A stretch of 64,000 nt of DNA from Rhodococcus sp. RD6.2 (GCF_001040705.1 NZ_CVQP01000001.1:426324-490323); one strand, 5' to 3'; numbered from the stretch's first letter, positions 1 to 9,298 are shown. Numbers and translations: made by a program. Notes: generated by a model from the sequence alone, not told the origin.

Positions 1-888
1 GAGGCGACTGGACTCGGCCACCGCTGACACGGTGGGAAGTGTCGGGAGTGGGCCACCGTCCCACTCGCCGAGTGCGGCCGCGAGTACGGGCAGCAGTTGC
101 CGGGCCGCCAGCTCGTACCCGGCCGCCGACGGGTGGAACTGGTCGGGGGAGAACATCGTGTCCGGGGCGGCGAGGAATTCGGGGGCGAGCAGATCGGCAA
201 GGGGGACCGGGTGCCCGCCCGACGACAGCACGGCCGAGGTCTGGGCACGGGCGAGCAGATGCCCCCATTCGCGGACCACGGTCCGCAGGGGTTGGGGGAT
301 CGCCGTCACCACACCCAGGTCGGGGCACGTCCCGACGACCACAACGGCGCCCGCGCTGCGGAGCCGGGCGACTGCGGCACCGAGCCGCCGTGCCGACGGG
401 TAGATCCCGTTCTTCGCGGTGACGTCGTTGGCGCCGATCAGGATCACCGCCGCATCGGGCGGCGGACCCGCCACGAACATCGCGTCGACCTGGCCCGCCA
501 GCCCCTTCGACGTGGCACCGCCGATTGCCTTGGTGCTGAGCCTGATTCGCTTCCCGGTCTCCTCGGCCAGTCCGCGTGCAAGCCGAACGCCGGGCACCTC
601 ATCTGCGGAGGCGCAGCCGACGCCCGCAGCCGTGGAGTCGCCGAAGATCATCAGGTGCAGGTCGAACGGGACTCCGCGACGCCACGGAACGGGCGCGTCG
701 GCGCCCGCGACGTGGATGCCGTCCGCCTCCGGTGGTTTGGCCACATTGCGGCCGATCACCCCGCGTGCGGCACCCGCCTGTCCCATCAGATAGGTGTAGG
801 CAAACCACGACGCCGTGCCTGCGGACGACCCCGCGACGGCCGCCGCTGCACCGGCCTTCGCGGCCGTTCGCCACCTGGTGGTACCCAT
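1..888 (-). CDS. SGNH/GDSL-family hydrolase, 3' end cut by window edge
   Basis: Partial gene read on the minus strand from an ATG at 888 and still open at base 1, giving 296 visible codons. It shows the SGNH hydrolase blocks in order: GDS (IFGDSTAAGVG, about residues 76-86) with the nucleophilic Ser, GAND (block III, about residue 150) and DQFH (block V, about residue 250) with the catalytic Asp and His. The N-terminus has a short basic stretch followed by an Ala-rich hydrophobic segment, so it may be membrane-anchored or exported. Members hydrolyse ester or acyl bonds in lipids or carbohydrates; the substrate here is unknown. Position next to cbs matches Rv1075c in M. tuberculosis, a GDSL esterase. 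The end of the protein lies left of the window. Confidence 0.85.
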   Translation of the reverse strand, partial: MGTTRWRTAAKAGAAAAVAGSSAGTASWFAYTYLMGQAGAARGVIGRNVAKPPEADGIHVAGADAPVPWRRGVPFDLHLMIFGDSTAAGVGCASADEVPGVRLARGLAEETGKRIRLSTKAIGGATSKGLAGQVDAMFVAGPPPDAAVILIGANDVTAKNGIYPSARRLGAAVARLRSAGAVVVVGTCPDLGVVTAIPQPLRTVVREWGHLLARAQTSAVLSSGGHPVPLADLLAPEFLAAPDTMFSPDQFHPSAAGYELAARQLLPVLAAALGEWDGGPLPTLPTVSAVAESSRL

Positions 889-1007
889 CGCTCGCCTTCC
901 GGTCGAGGTGGCAGCTGACACCGACGAATCTAGTCGGAATCCGTACCCGTCGCCGGGCCATCGGAACCAGGTGTTGCCGACGACGTGGGCTCTGGGACGA
1001 TGGGGGT

Positions 1008-2393
1008 ATGCGCATCGCGGATCACGTCGTCGACCTCATCGGAAACACGCCCCTGGTGAAGCTGAACTCGGTGGTTGCATCAGGCTCCGGCCTGGTTGCG
1101 GCGAAGATCGAGTACCTGAACCCGGGTGGCAGCTCGAAGGACCGCATCGCCGTCAAGATGGTCGACGCGGCCGAGGCATCCGGTCAGCTGAAGCCCGGCG
1201 GCACGATCGTCGAACCGACGTCCGGCAACACCGGTATCGGTCTCGCGCTCGTCGCCCAGCAGCGCGGGTACAAGTGTGTTTTCGTATGCCCCGACAAGGT
1301 CAGCGAGGACAAGCGCAACGTCCTGAAGGCCTACGGCGCCGAGGTCGTCGTCTGCCCGACCGCTGTCGCGCCGGAACACCCGGACAGCTACTACAACGTC
1401 TCCGACCGTTTGGTGAAAGAGATCCCGGGCGCCTGGAAGCCGGACCAGTACTCCAACCCCGGCGGCCCGGACAGCCACTACGAGACGACCGGCCCCGAGA
1501 TCTGGCGTGACACGGAAGGCAAGGTCACGCACTTCGTCGCAGGCGTCGGTACCGGCGGCACGATCACCGGCACCGGCCGCTACCTCAAGGAGGTCTCGGG
1601 CGGAAAGGTGAAGGTCATCGGCGCCGACCCCGAGGGATCGGTGTACTCCGGCGGCACCGGACGCCCCTACCTCGTCGAGGGCGTGGGCGAGGACTTCTGG
1701 CCCAGCGCCTACGACCCGTCCATCCCGGACGAGATCATCGCCGTCTCCGACGCCGACTCGTTCGACATGACGCGACGCCTCGCCCGCGAGGAGGGGCTGC
1801 TGGTCGGCGGCTCCTGCGGCATGGCCGTCGTCGCGGCTCTCCGGGTCGCGGAGCGCGACCCGGACGCGGTGGTCGTGGTGCTGCTCCCCGACGGTGGTCG
1901 CGGCTACCTCTCGAAGATCTTCAACGACAAGTGGATGGCGTCGTACGGCTTCCTGCGCACCCCCCTCGACGGCAGCAAGGCCGCTGAGCCGACTGTCGGG
2001 GACGTGCTGCGGGGCAAGTCGGGCGAGCTCCCCGACCTGGTGCACACGCACCCGACGGAGACGCTGCGCGACGCCATCGAGATCCTGCGCGAATACGGTG
2101 TCTCCCAGATGCCCGTCGTCGGCGCCGAGCCGCCGGTCATGGCGGGCGAGGTCGCGGGCAGCGTCACCGAACGCGAGCTCCTCTCAGCGGTGTTCGAGGG
2201 CCGCGCGCAGCTCGCCGACCCGGTGTCCAAGCACATGAGTGCGGCGTTCCCGCTCATCGGTTCGGGCGAACCGGTCAGCGCCGCGACGAAGGCGCTCGGC
2301 GACACCGACGCGCTGATGGTCGTCGACGACGGCAAGCCCGTCGGGGTCATCACTCGTCAGGATCTGCTCGGGTTCCTCAGCGCCGGAGGCTGA
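1008..2393 (+). CDS. cbs: cystathionine beta-synthase
   Basis: Pyridoxal-phosphate enzyme of 461 aa that condenses serine and homocysteine to cystathionine, the first step of reverse transsulfuration in the cytoplasm. The PLP lysine is in GGSSKDRIAVKM (about residues 40-51), followed by the substrate loop TSGNTG (about residues 70-75) and the phosphate-binding GVGTGGTITGTG (about residues 177-188). The C-terminal about 130 residues form two CBS domains, usually regulatory. The N-terminal haem-binding extension of animal enzymes is absent, as in other actinobacteria. The ATG at 1008 is chosen because the homologous sequence begins at MRIADHVVDLIGNTPLV; the open frame upstream is non-coding in character. 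metB lies 0.7 kb downstream, so both halves of the pathway are adjacent. Confidence 0.96.
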   Translation: MRIADHVVDLIGNTPLVKLNSVVASGSGLVAAKIEYLNPGGSSKDRIAVKMVDAAEASGQLKPGGTIVEPTSGNTGIGLALVAQQRGYKCVFVCPDKVSEDKRNVLKAYGAEVVVCPTAVAPEHPDSYYNVSDRLVKEIPGAWKPDQYSNPGGPDSHYETTGPEIWRDTEGKVTHFVAGVGTGGTITGTGRYLKEVSGGKVKVIGADPEGSVYSGGTGRPYLVEGVGEDFWPSAYDPSIPDEIIAVSDADSFDMTRRLAREEGLLVGGSCGMAVVAALRVAERDPDAVVVVLLPDGGRGYLSKIFNDKWMASYGFLRTPLDGSKAAEPTVGDVLRGKSGELPDLVHTHPTETLRDAIEILREYGVSQMPVVGAEPPVMAGEVAGSVTERELLSAVFEGRAQLADPVSKHMSAAFPLIGSGEPVSAATKALGDTDALMVVDDGKPVGVITRQDLLGFLSAGG

Positions 2394-2430
2394 TGCGCGC
2401 GGCGGTTTCCGCTGTCGTACCCTGGCCGCC

Positions 2431-3066
2431 ATGCAGTGGGGGAGAGCAGCGGGGGCTGTCGCATGTCTGGCGGCGGTGGTTGTGACGGCGTCGGCGTGCG
2501 CGTCGACGGTGACGGGCACGGCGGTGGCGCAGGATGGCGAGACTGCGTCCGCGCGCCCGAGCACGTTCCCGAAATCGAGTGGGTACCCGAAGCCGAGTGC
2601 GACGAGCGCCGCGGCGCGGCCGAGTCAGGCGGCTGACCGAAACGGATCCGCGACGGTTCCGACGTGTGACGCCATCGACTCGGCCGTCACCGGTGTCGTC
2701 CGGGGCTACACCCTCGATCGGTCGCCGCAGACGCCGGCGACCGGCGATCAGTCGACCTGCTTCTTCCTCAAGGGTGGAGAGTTCTCCGACGATCACGTCG
2801 CGGTGTTGATCGGCAAGCTGCCGCTGTCCGCCGAGGCGATCGTCCGGCAGCGCGAGAACCTCGCCGACACGAAGCCGGGGGAAATGATCGAGTCGGCGGT
2901 GGCAACGGGTCTGGACGGGTACATTTCCGACCCGCTCGGCATCGGGCATCTGGCACTGGTGATGCCGGGATTGATGGTGAGCGCCAGCGCGGGTGACGCC
3001 GCAGACCTGTCTCAGGAGAAGCTCGTCGAGGTCCTGGAGGCCGTCGGTTCGGCGGTCGCGCACTGA
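2431..3066 (+). CDS. secreted lipoprotein of unknown function
   Basis: Protein of 211 aa with a lipoprotein signal peptide: a short start (MQWGRAAG), a hydrophobic core and a lipobox TASAC placing the lipidated Cys at about residue 23. A Thr/Ser/Pro/Ala-rich linker follows (about residues 30-70), then a compact domain with two Cys residues (PTCDAID and STCFFLK) that could form a disulfide. The layout resembles the many small DUF3558-like lipoproteins of mycolic-acid actinobacteria, but I do not recognise the family with certainty. It lies between cbs and metB, 37 bp after cbs and 38 bp before metB, so it may be co-transcribed with them; a role in sulfur metabolism is not implied by its sequence. 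Confidence 0.8.
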   Translation: MQWGRAAGAVACLAAVVVTASACASTVTGTAVAQDGETASARPSTFPKSSGYPKPSATSAAARPSQAADRNGSATVPTCDAIDSAVTGVVRGYTLDRSPQTPATGDQSTCFFLKGGEFSDDHVAVLIGKLPLSAEAIVRQRENLADTKPGEMIESAVATGLDGYISDPLGIGHLALVMPGLMVSASAGDAADLSQEKLVEVLEAVGSAVAH

Positions 3067-3104
3067 CCCGATGAGGTCGTGAGCCGGTCGCTACGCTGAT
3101 CGGT

Positions 3105-4259
3105 ATGACTGACCAGGGCACCTTCAGCGGCTTTTCCACCAGGGCCATCCACGCGGGCTACGAACCGGATCCGCAGACCGGCGCGGTCAACGTGCCGATC
3201 TACGCCAGCTCCACGTTCGCGCAGGACGGCGTCGGCGGCATGCGCAACGGCTTCGAGTACGCCCGCACCGGCAATCCCACCCGGCGTCCCCTCGAGGCCA
3301 ATCTCGCCGCGATCGAGGGCGGCACGTTCGGGCGTGCCTTCTCGTCCGGCATGGCGGCCACCGACTGCCTGCTGCGGTCCGTGCTGCGCCCCGGCGACCA
3401 CCTCGTCATCCCGAACGACGCGTACGGCGGCACCTTCCGGCTCATCGACAAGGTGTTCTCGGAGTGGGGTGTCGAGCACACGCCCGCGCCGATGGGCGAC
3501 GTCGACGCCGTTCGCGCAGCGATCCGCCCGACCACCAAGCTGGTGTGGGTGGAGACGCCGACGAACCCGCTGCTGAACATCGGTGACATCGAGGCGCTGT
3601 CCGCGGTCGCGCACGATGCGGGCGCGAAGATCGTCGTGGACAACACGTTCGCGTCGCCGTATCTGCAGCAGCCGCTGGCGCTCGGCGCCGACGTCGCACT
3701 GCATTCGACGACGAAATACCTGGGTGGGCACTCCGACGTGGTCGGTGGCGCGCTGGTGACCAGCGACGAGGAACTCGACACCAAGTTCGCGTTCCTGCAG
3801 AACGGCGCCGGCGCGGTGCCCGGGCCGTTCGACGCATACCTGACGATGCGCGGCATCAAGACGCTCGCGCTGCGGATGGAGCGGCACAGCGACAATGCCG
3901 AGAAGATCGTCGACCTGCTGACCGGTCACGCCGCGGTCGAGAAGGTGATCTACCCGGGTCTCGCTTCGCATCCCGGTCACGCGGTCGCGTCGAGGCAGAT
4001 GCGCCGGTTCGGCGGCATGGTGTCGGTGCGCCTCAAGGGGGGCAAGCAGGCCGCGCTCGACTTCTGCTCACGCACGAAGATCTTCACGCTCGCGGAGTCG
4101 CTGGGTGGCGTGGAGTCGCTGATCGAGCATCCGGGTGCGATGACCCATGCGTCGACCGCGGGATCGGAACTCGAGGTTCCCGAGAACCTGGTCCGGCTGT
4201 CCGTCGGCATCGAGGATGCGGCGGATCTGCTCGCCGACATCGAGCAGGCGCTGGGCTAG
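3105..4259 (+). CDS. metB: cystathionine gamma-synthase / gamma-lyase family enzyme
   Basis: PLP-dependent Cys/Met metabolism enzyme of 384 aa. The PLP lysine is in HSTTKYLGGHSDVVGG (about residues 200-215). The active-site stretches EYARTGNPTR (near residue 50) and SSGMAATDCLL (near residue 82) are present, as is SLGGVESLIEHPGAMTHAS towards the end. Family members make cystathionine from an activated homoserine ester and cysteine (synthase) or cleave cystathionine (lyase), and the two activities are hard to separate by sequence. Synteny with cbs matches Rv1079, annotated metB; beside cbs a gamma-lyase function in reverse transsulfuration is equally plausible. Start is the ATG at 3105. Confidence 0.93.
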   Translation: MTDQGTFSGFSTRAIHAGYEPDPQTGAVNVPIYASSTFAQDGVGGMRNGFEYARTGNPTRRPLEANLAAIEGGTFGRAFSSGMAATDCLLRSVLRPGDHLVIPNDAYGGTFRLIDKVFSEWGVEHTPAPMGDVDAVRAAIRPTTKLVWVETPTNPLLNIGDIEALSAVAHDAGAKIVVDNTFASPYLQQPLALGADVALHSTTKYLGGHSDVVGGALVTSDEELDTKFAFLQNGAGAVPGPFDAYLTMRGIKTLALRMERHSDNAEKIVDLLTGHAAVEKVIYPGLASHPGHAVASRQMRRFGGMVSVRLKGGKQAALDFCSRTKIFTLAESLGGVESLIEHPGAMTHASTAGSELEVPENLVRLSVGIEDAADLLADIEQALG

Positions 4260-4440
4260 TTCCCCTACGTCGTCCGCGCGTCGGTTCATTGGCTGAAACG
4301 GTGCGCGGGCGGCGCGTCGCGTCTCGACTTCGTCCCGACCGTGCCTACGGTGCCTTAGCGGTACCGCGAGTTGCGCGCAACCTGAAGGCTGTCTAAGAGT
4401 TCGCCGGAAAGGCGAGCACTTTGGCGTTAACCGTCATACG

Positions 4441-4454
4441 GTGATGCGAGTCAC
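4441..4454. promoter_or_regulatory. CRP/GlxR-type operator upstream of cell-wall hydrolase
   Basis: Perfect inverted repeat GTGA-N6-TCAC (GTGATGCGAGTCAC), the core of the actinobacterial CRP/GlxR consensus TGTGA-N6-TCACA, 52 bp before the preferred start of the peptidoglycan hydrolase. Mycobacterial CRP and corynebacterial GlxR control resuscitation and cell-wall hydrolase genes through such sites. The rest of the 246-bp gap after metB shows only a short hairpin at about 4400-4412 and no gene. Confidence 0.55.
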
Positions 4455-4505
4455 ACAGGGGGCGGCGGGCGTCAGACGCATCGCGGTCGACGTAGGAGGA
4501 TGCGC

Positions 4506-5816
4506 ATGGCGGTTGACCCAACAGCGGTCATCGTTGCCGTTGCCACGGCACTGGGTGGATTGGTACAGGGGTCCGATCTGCCCGCACCGGTCAAAGAGCA
4601 AGCAACACAAGCAATCCAATCGTTCGAAGCAACATCACCCGCGGTGAGCCAGCAGGTGAACGACGTGATCGGCCTGCTGCCCGAACAGATGCAGGACCAG
4701 GCCCAGCAGGCCGTTGCGGACGCATCGAAGGCCGCGGTCGACGCCGTCGACCCGTACCTCCCCGCGCCTCCTCCGCCTCCACCCGCGCCGGAACCTGCCC
4801 CGGAACCGGCGCCGGTGCCCGTCACGCCCCCTCAGGCGTACGACCGGGCCGATGACGTCGCCGATGTCCCATTCGGTGGCGATCTGTCCCGGGCCGTCAC
4901 CTCGCTCGACGCGGCGTTCCCGGGCGGCAACATCGCGCCGATCGGGTCGATCGCCGTGTTCGTGCCCTGGTTCAACAAGGCGGGCGCGATCTGCGACGGC
5001 ATCAAGGCTCCCGTCCTCGCAGCCCTGTACAACGCCGAGAACGGCTTCCGTTACGGTCCGACCGCACCCGTGTCGCGTACCGGCGCGAAGGGGCCGGGCC
5101 AGTTCATGCCCGGGACCTGGGAGAAGTGGGGCAAGGACGCGGATGGCGACGGCAAGGTCGACGTCCTCGGTGTCGCCGACCCGGTGATGGCGTCCGGCAA
5201 CCTGCTGTGCAGCATGTACGGGCAGATCGACGAGTGGAAGAAGCAGGGCGTCGTCACCGGAGACACCCTCGACCTGACGATCGCCGGCTACAACGCCGGA
5301 GTCGAGGCGGTCCGGCGCGCGGGCGGCATGCCGAACGGCGCCTACGACTACGAACACCAGACCAAGCCGTACGTGAAGAAGATCCGCGACTCCGAGCCGG
5401 TGTTCGCGGCGATCCTCGCGCCGCTGTCCGGGACGGACGGCAGCATCGGCAGCAAGGTCGTCGAGGCCGCACTCGGCTTCCTGGGACTGCCGTACGTGTG
5501 GGGTGGCGGCAACATCAACGGCCCGTCCGGCGGCGGGTTCGACTGCTCCGGTCTCACCTCGTACGCGATGTACACCGCGACCGGTGACACCCTCGTGCTC
5601 CCGCGGACATCCGAGACGCAATGGAACATCGGTACCGAGATCGCCATGGCGGATGCTCGCCCCGGAGATCTGCTGTTCGGTAACTGGCAGTCCGGCGGCC
5701 CCGGCCACGTCGCGATCTACATCGGCAACGGTCAGATGGTGCACGCACCGCAGACCGGCGACGTCGTTCGTGTCGGGCCCGTCTTCGACGGCATGAAGGC
5801 CCGCCGGATCGTCTAG
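4506..5816 (+). CDS. bifunctional lytic transglycosylase / NlpC-P60 peptidoglycan hydrolase
   Basis: Cell-wall hydrolase of 436 aa. The N-terminal 75 residues are helical and Gln/Ala-rich, followed by a Pro/Glu linker (poly-Pro at about residues 82-105). A lytic-transglycosylase (SLT-like) domain follows, with the catalytic Glu in YNAENGFRYGP and the GAKGPGQFMPGTW loop, about residues 155-285. The C-terminus is an NlpC/P60 endopeptidase with Cys in GFDCSGLTSYA (near residue 344) and His in GHVAIYIGNGQMVHA. Together they cleave glycan strands and stem peptides. I prefer the ATG at 4506: AGGAGG at 4494-4499 lies 6 bp before it, whereas the ATG at 4500 abuts the ribosome site. No clear cleavable signal peptide is seen, which is odd for an extracellular enzyme. 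A CRP/GlxR-type site lies upstream. Confidence 0.9.
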   Translation: MAVDPTAVIVAVATALGGLVQGSDLPAPVKEQATQAIQSFEATSPAVSQQVNDVIGLLPEQMQDQAQQAVADASKAAVDAVDPYLPAPPPPPPAPEPAPEPAPVPVTPPQAYDRADDVADVPFGGDLSRAVTSLDAAFPGGNIAPIGSIAVFVPWFNKAGAICDGIKAPVLAALYNAENGFRYGPTAPVSRTGAKGPGQFMPGTWEKWGKDADGDGKVDVLGVADPVMASGNLLCSMYGQIDEWKKQGVVTGDTLDLTIAGYNAGVEAVRRAGGMPNGAYDYEHQTKPYVKKIRDSEPVFAAILAPLSGTDGSIGSKVVEAALGFLGLPYVWGGGNINGPSGGGFDCSGLTSYAMYTATGDTLVLPRTSETQWNIGTEIAMADARPGDLLFGNWQSGGPGHVAIYIGNGQMVHAPQTGDVVRVGPVFDGMKARRIV

Positions 5817-5955
5817 GTCTCCGGCGCAGGTGCGCAGCTGGGCGGGCGAGCGGGGGATCGACGTGTCCGATCGGGGACGCGTCCCCGCTGCGTTGGTGCG
5901 TGACTTCCTGGCGTCGAGGCGGTGATCGACGCTGCGGGGCGCCTACGATCACGAG

Positions 5956-7842
5956 GTGACTTCGCAGCCTGAATCCCGGAACCCGCTCGTCGACGCCGCG
6001 TTGGACGTGTTGCGCGCGCACGGACCTCTGACCTCCGAGGACTGGGCGGAACTGCTCGTCGATGCGGGCAACGGTTCGGTCGACGAGATGCTGCCGTTCG
6101 TGGACCTGCTCGACGAACCCGTGCTCGGACGGCTCGTCGACGGCCGCACCGTCGCGCTGGACGCCCTGCTCGAGGGCCGGGTGTTCACGCACCGACTGTC
6201 CGAGGCGGAGATTCGCTCCGGGCTGCTGTATGCGGAACCGGACCTGCTGCCGGTGGTGTTGCTCGCGATGGCCGCCGACGACGATCGGGTGCTGTTCGAG
6301 GAGTACGACGGCGATGCCCTCGAAGAGTTGGGGCTCGAGTACGAGGACTTCCCGGACGGTGCCGGACTGCTGTTCGGAGCTGCTGCGCTGCAAGGGTATT
6401 CGGTCGGTGACGTGATCGGTGTCCGGGTACGCGGCGGCGACGTGGAGGTCGAACGCGTCGTCGGTGACCTCGTGTCGGCCGATCTGACCGAGGCCCTCGG
6501 GCGGACTGTCGGCGAGGACAACGCGGACAACTCCGAGACCGTCAGTTGGCAGCTCCTCGCCGACGACCCCGGGCTGTGCACGACGCCGACGGTTCCGCTC
6601 GGCGAACTGATCTCGTCCGCGGGCTACGTGTGTGAGGGCGACTACATCGCAGCCAGCGGGTTCGACGTGGCCGCGCACCATCTCGCTCGGCACATCGCGC
6701 TGGTGGCGCGGCAGGCGGAGCTGCATCCCGACGAGGTCGATGCCGTGATCTCGTTCGTCGACCTCGTCGGTGCCGTCCGCGAGGGCGACATGGATCTCGT
6801 CGCGACGCGCGAGAGGGTCATGTCCGACCCGGAATCCTTTGGAGGTCTGGAGGATCCGTCGGCTTCCGCGGCCGCGCTGGACGTGGTCAGCGGTTTCGAC
6901 GACGACCACCTGCCCGCCGTGTACCTGTCGGCGCTGGCGGTCGCGGAGAAGGGTCCGCGCCGGTCGCGGGCATCCGGACACTGGCTCGCCGGTATGGCGG
7001 CGGACCTGCTGGGCGATGTGCGCGAAGCCGAACGGCACCTGGAAGAGGCCGTCGCCCTGGACGAGGAGTGGACGCCCGCGCTGCTCGAACTCGCCGGGTT
7101 CGCGTCCGACCGCGGTGACGCCACCCGCGCACTGTCACTGCTCGGCCGCATCGAGGGAGGCGAGGAGGAACACCTCTACGCGGTGCTGCAGCGTTTCGCG
7201 CCGCACGAGCACCCCGGGCTCGGACGCAACGACAAGTGCTGGTGCGGGTCGGGACGCAAGTACAAGGTGTGTCACCTCGGCAAGTCCGACACCACCCTCG
7301 ACGACCGCGCGCACTGGCTGTACGAGAAGGCCGCGATGTTCGCGCAGTCGACGACCCTGTTCGATCTGGTGCTCGCGCTCGCCGACCTGCGAGCGGAGGA
7401 CGTGGACGACGAGGAGTCCGTGGCGCGGGCGTTCGCGGAGCCGCTGGTGCTCGACGTCGGGCTGTTCGAGGGGGGACTGTTCGGGCTGTTCGTCCTGCGT
7501 CGCGGGGCGCTGCTGCCTGCGGACGAACTCGAACTCGCGGGGCGCTGGCTCGAGGTCCGGCGCTCGCTGCATGAGGTTCTCGCATCAGCGGACAGCACGG
7601 TCACCCTGCGTGACCTCGTGACGAACGAGACGGCCGACGTTGCCGTCGACGAGGCGCTCGAGGTCGGGTCGCTCGTCTGTGCCCGCGTCGTCCCCGCCGG
7701 GGAGCGGACGCAGATCCTCGGCGGGTACGAACCGGTCGCCGCAGACCGGCGTGAGGCCGTGCTCGCCGTCCTCGCAGCTGACGAGGTCGAGCCCGAGGAC
7801 GTGATCGACGTGCTCAGCGGGAGGGTCGTCGGTGGCGAGTAA
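5956..7842 (+). CDS. SEC-C motif protein with TPR-like region
   Basis: Acidic 628-aa cytoplasmic protein starting at a GTG. The only firm signature is a SEC-C zinc motif, GRNDKCWCGSGRKYKVCH, at about residues 420-437 (CxCxnCH-type, as at the SecA C-terminus). Before it (about residues 335-400) a helical TPR-like stretch counts alanine/leucine pairs typical of tetratricopeptides. The flanking N-terminal 300 residues and C-terminal 180 residues are Asp/Glu-rich without a domain I recognise. SEC-C motifs bind zinc and often ribosomes or SecB; which applies here is unknown. It stands alone, with 139 bp before and a terminator after it. Confidence 0.8.
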   Translation: MTSQPESRNPLVDAALDVLRAHGPLTSEDWAELLVDAGNGSVDEMLPFVDLLDEPVLGRLVDGRTVALDALLEGRVFTHRLSEAEIRSGLLYAEPDLLPVVLLAMAADDDRVLFEEYDGDALEELGLEYEDFPDGAGLLFGAAALQGYSVGDVIGVRVRGGDVEVERVVGDLVSADLTEALGRTVGEDNADNSETVSWQLLADDPGLCTTPTVPLGELISSAGYVCEGDYIAASGFDVAAHHLARHIALVARQAELHPDEVDAVISFVDLVGAVREGDMDLVATRERVMSDPESFGGLEDPSASAAALDVVSGFDDDHLPAVYLSALAVAEKGPRRSRASGHWLAGMAADLLGDVREAERHLEEAVALDEEWTPALLELAGFASDRGDATRALSLLGRIEGGEEEHLYAVLQRFAPHEHPGLGRNDKCWCGSGRKYKVCHLGKSDTTLDDRAHWLYEKAAMFAQSTTLFDLVLALADLRAEDVDDEESVARAFAEPLVLDVGLFEGGLFGLFVLRRGALLPADELELAGRWLEVRRSLHEVLASADSTVTLRDLVTNETADVAVDEALEVGSLVCARVVPAGERTQILGGYEPVAADRREAVLAVLAADEVEPEDVIDVLSGRVVGGE

Positions 7843-8014
7843 TTTCCCCGAAATTGGTGGGAACCTTCGCGGCGTTCGTCGCGTCTGACTTGATGTGGGT
7901 CGAAGTGCACACGCTCGGGGGGTCGGGTGTGCGCGGCTCACCGAGGTCGGTGGGGCAGCCTGGCAGGGGGCGGCTGCCCCACCGACCGGCAATCGTGTGG
8001 TCCGCCCGGATACG

Positions 8015-8049
8015 CGAAACCCCGGTCCGTGCGTCGGACCGGGGTTTCG
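8015..8049. terminator. bidirectional intrinsic terminator between SEC-C gene and greA
   Basis: Perfect 15-bp stem, CGAAACCCCGGTCCG pairing with its complement across a 5-base loop (TGCGT), with AAA/TTT flanks inside the stem giving U-runs on both strands. It lies in the 222-bp gap between convergent genes ending at 7842 and 8065. Confidence 0.85.
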
Positions 8050-8064
8050 TCGCGTATGCGGGGA

Positions 8065-8559
8065 TCAGGCGTGGTACGGCTCTGCGCTGATCAGGGTGAC
8101 CTTCATGGTCTTGCCGTTGGGCAGGAAGTACTCGCGGGTCTCGCCGACCTTGGCGTCGAGGAGTGCGCCGCCGAGCGGGGAGCTGGGCGAGTAGACCTCG
8201 AGCTTGTTGCCGCGGGCGCCCTCTTCGCGGGTGGCGATGAGGAACGTCTCGGTGTCGGATTCGTCACCGTCGTAGTACACCTTGACGACCGAGCCGGGCA
8301 GGGCGACGCCGGACTGCGTGGGGGCCTCGCCGACCTTCGCGCTGTTCAGCAGCTCCTGCAGCTGTCGGATGCGCGACTCCTGCTGGCCCTGCTCCTCGCG
8401 GGCGGCGTGGTAGCCGCCGTTCTCCTTGAGGTCACCCTCTTCGCGGCGCTCGTTGATCTCGGCCGCGATGACCGGACGGTTGGCAATGAGCTGGTCGAGT
8501 TCGCTCTTGAGCCGGTCGTGGGACTCCTGGGTCAGCCAGGTCACCTGGGTCTCGGTCAT
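8065..8559 (-). CDS. greA: transcription elongation factor GreA
   Basis: 164-aa GreA. The N-terminal coiled coil (about residues 10-80) carries the tip acidic residues in [19 protein letters not shown] that coordinate Mg2+ in RNA polymerase and stimulate cleavage of backtracked transcripts. The C-terminal FKBP-like domain includes [14 protein letters not shown]. Length and synteny (Rv1080c, between metB and mca neighbours) match. Start ATG at 8559 ([17 protein letters not shown]) is preceded on the minus strand by a GAGGAGT ribosome site. It is a single gene, separated from the upstream DUF4307 gene by 313 bp that presumably holds its promoter. Confidence 0.97.
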   Translation of the reverse strand: MTETQVTWLTQESHDRLKSELDQLIANRPVIAAEINERREEGDLKENGGYHAAREEQGQQESRIRQLQELLNSAKVGEAPTQSGVALPGSVVKVYYDGDESDTETFLIATREEGARGNKLEVYSPSSPLGGALLDAKVGETREYFLPNGKTMKVTLISAEPYHA

Positions 8560-8769
8560 GCTCGATCACTCCTCGTAGTCGGAACCCTCACGGTCCCCTG
8601 GACGGACCACCGATTCCGGTGGTCGGCTGCGGCCACGCGCGTTGTCCCCCGGATGGCGAATCCCCCGGTCGGCTCACCGCTCGGTGAGCGCGCGCCCGGC
8701 CGCGTGTGTGCAGCGGGCCGCTTGCGTCCGGGTGCGCGTACTCACACGCGTCCAGATGCAAATGCAGCA

Positions 8770-8798
8770 ATACACGGCTCCAACGCGGAACCGTGTAT
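8770..8798 (-). terminator. hairpin in the 313-bp gap upstream of greA
   Basis: A 12-bp stem with one mismatch (ATACACGGCTCC against GGAACCGTGTAT, loop AACGC) lies 74 bp past the stop of the DUF4307 gene on the minus strand and is followed by a weakly T-rich run. It could terminate that gene or belong to the greA leader. The rest of 8560-8872 is GC-rich with no convincing ORF or RNA. Confidence 0.35.
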
Positions 8799-8872
8799 CG
8801 GGCGAGTCTAGCACGAGCTGGGATTTTCCCGTGAAGGTCCAGGTCGCGGCCATGGCGTGGCGCGCCGAAATG

Positions 8873-9298
8873 TCAGTCGACGGTGAGATACGCCGGGATC
8901 GTGGAGCCACAGCCGTAGATGTCGGCGATGGCCGGCGGTTGCGTGGTCGTGATCTGGGTGTCGATCTGGACGGTTTCGTGTTCGGACGGTTGCACGACGA
9001 CCTCACGTCGACCGGTTTCGGAGCCGTCCCGTGACCTGGATCGCACGATGCACACGGCAGCTTCCGACGGTTCTTCGCGGGTGACGGTGAAGCTCAGCGC
9101 GATCGTCGAATCGTCGACGATGGAGTACTGCAGCACCTCGGACTTGATGTCCTTCGCCTCGAACTTGTTGTACGCGAGCCATGCGACGGCCAGGCCGAGG
9201 AGGATGACGCCGATCGTGAGGACGATTGCGGTGATCCGGGACCCGCGGACACTGCCCTGCGGCATCGGGTAGCGGTCGGAGGGGATCGTCTCGGTCAT
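8873..9298 (-). CDS. DUF4307-type single-pass membrane protein (Rv1081c-like)
   Basis: 141-aa protein starting at the ATG at 9298 (MTETIPSDRYPMPQG). One transmembrane helix spans about residues 22-42 (ITAIVLTIGVILLGLAVAWLA), and the remaining about 95 residues form a beta-rich extracytoplasmic domain with two Cys residues (EAAVCIVRSR, IYGCGST). This shape and its place between greA and mca match the actinobacterial DUF4307 family (Rv1081c). Function unknown. A much longer open frame continues upstream on this strand but runs antisense through mca, so I cut the gene at this start. Confidence 0.8.
   Translation of the reverse strand: MTETIPSDRYPMPQGSVRGSRITAIVLTIGVILLGLAVAWLAYNKFEAKDIKSEVLQYSIVDDSTIALSFTVTREEPSEAAVCIVRSRSRDGSETGRREVVVQPSEHETVQIDTQITTTQPPAIADIYGCGSTIPAYLTVD

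Noticed and set aside
4260..4500. A ydaO/c-di-AMP riboswitch upstream of the NlpC/P60 gene, as found before many actinobacterial wall hydrolases
   Set aside because: I looked for the conserved ydaO core and saw only a short hairpin; the CRP/GlxR-type site is the only clear element.
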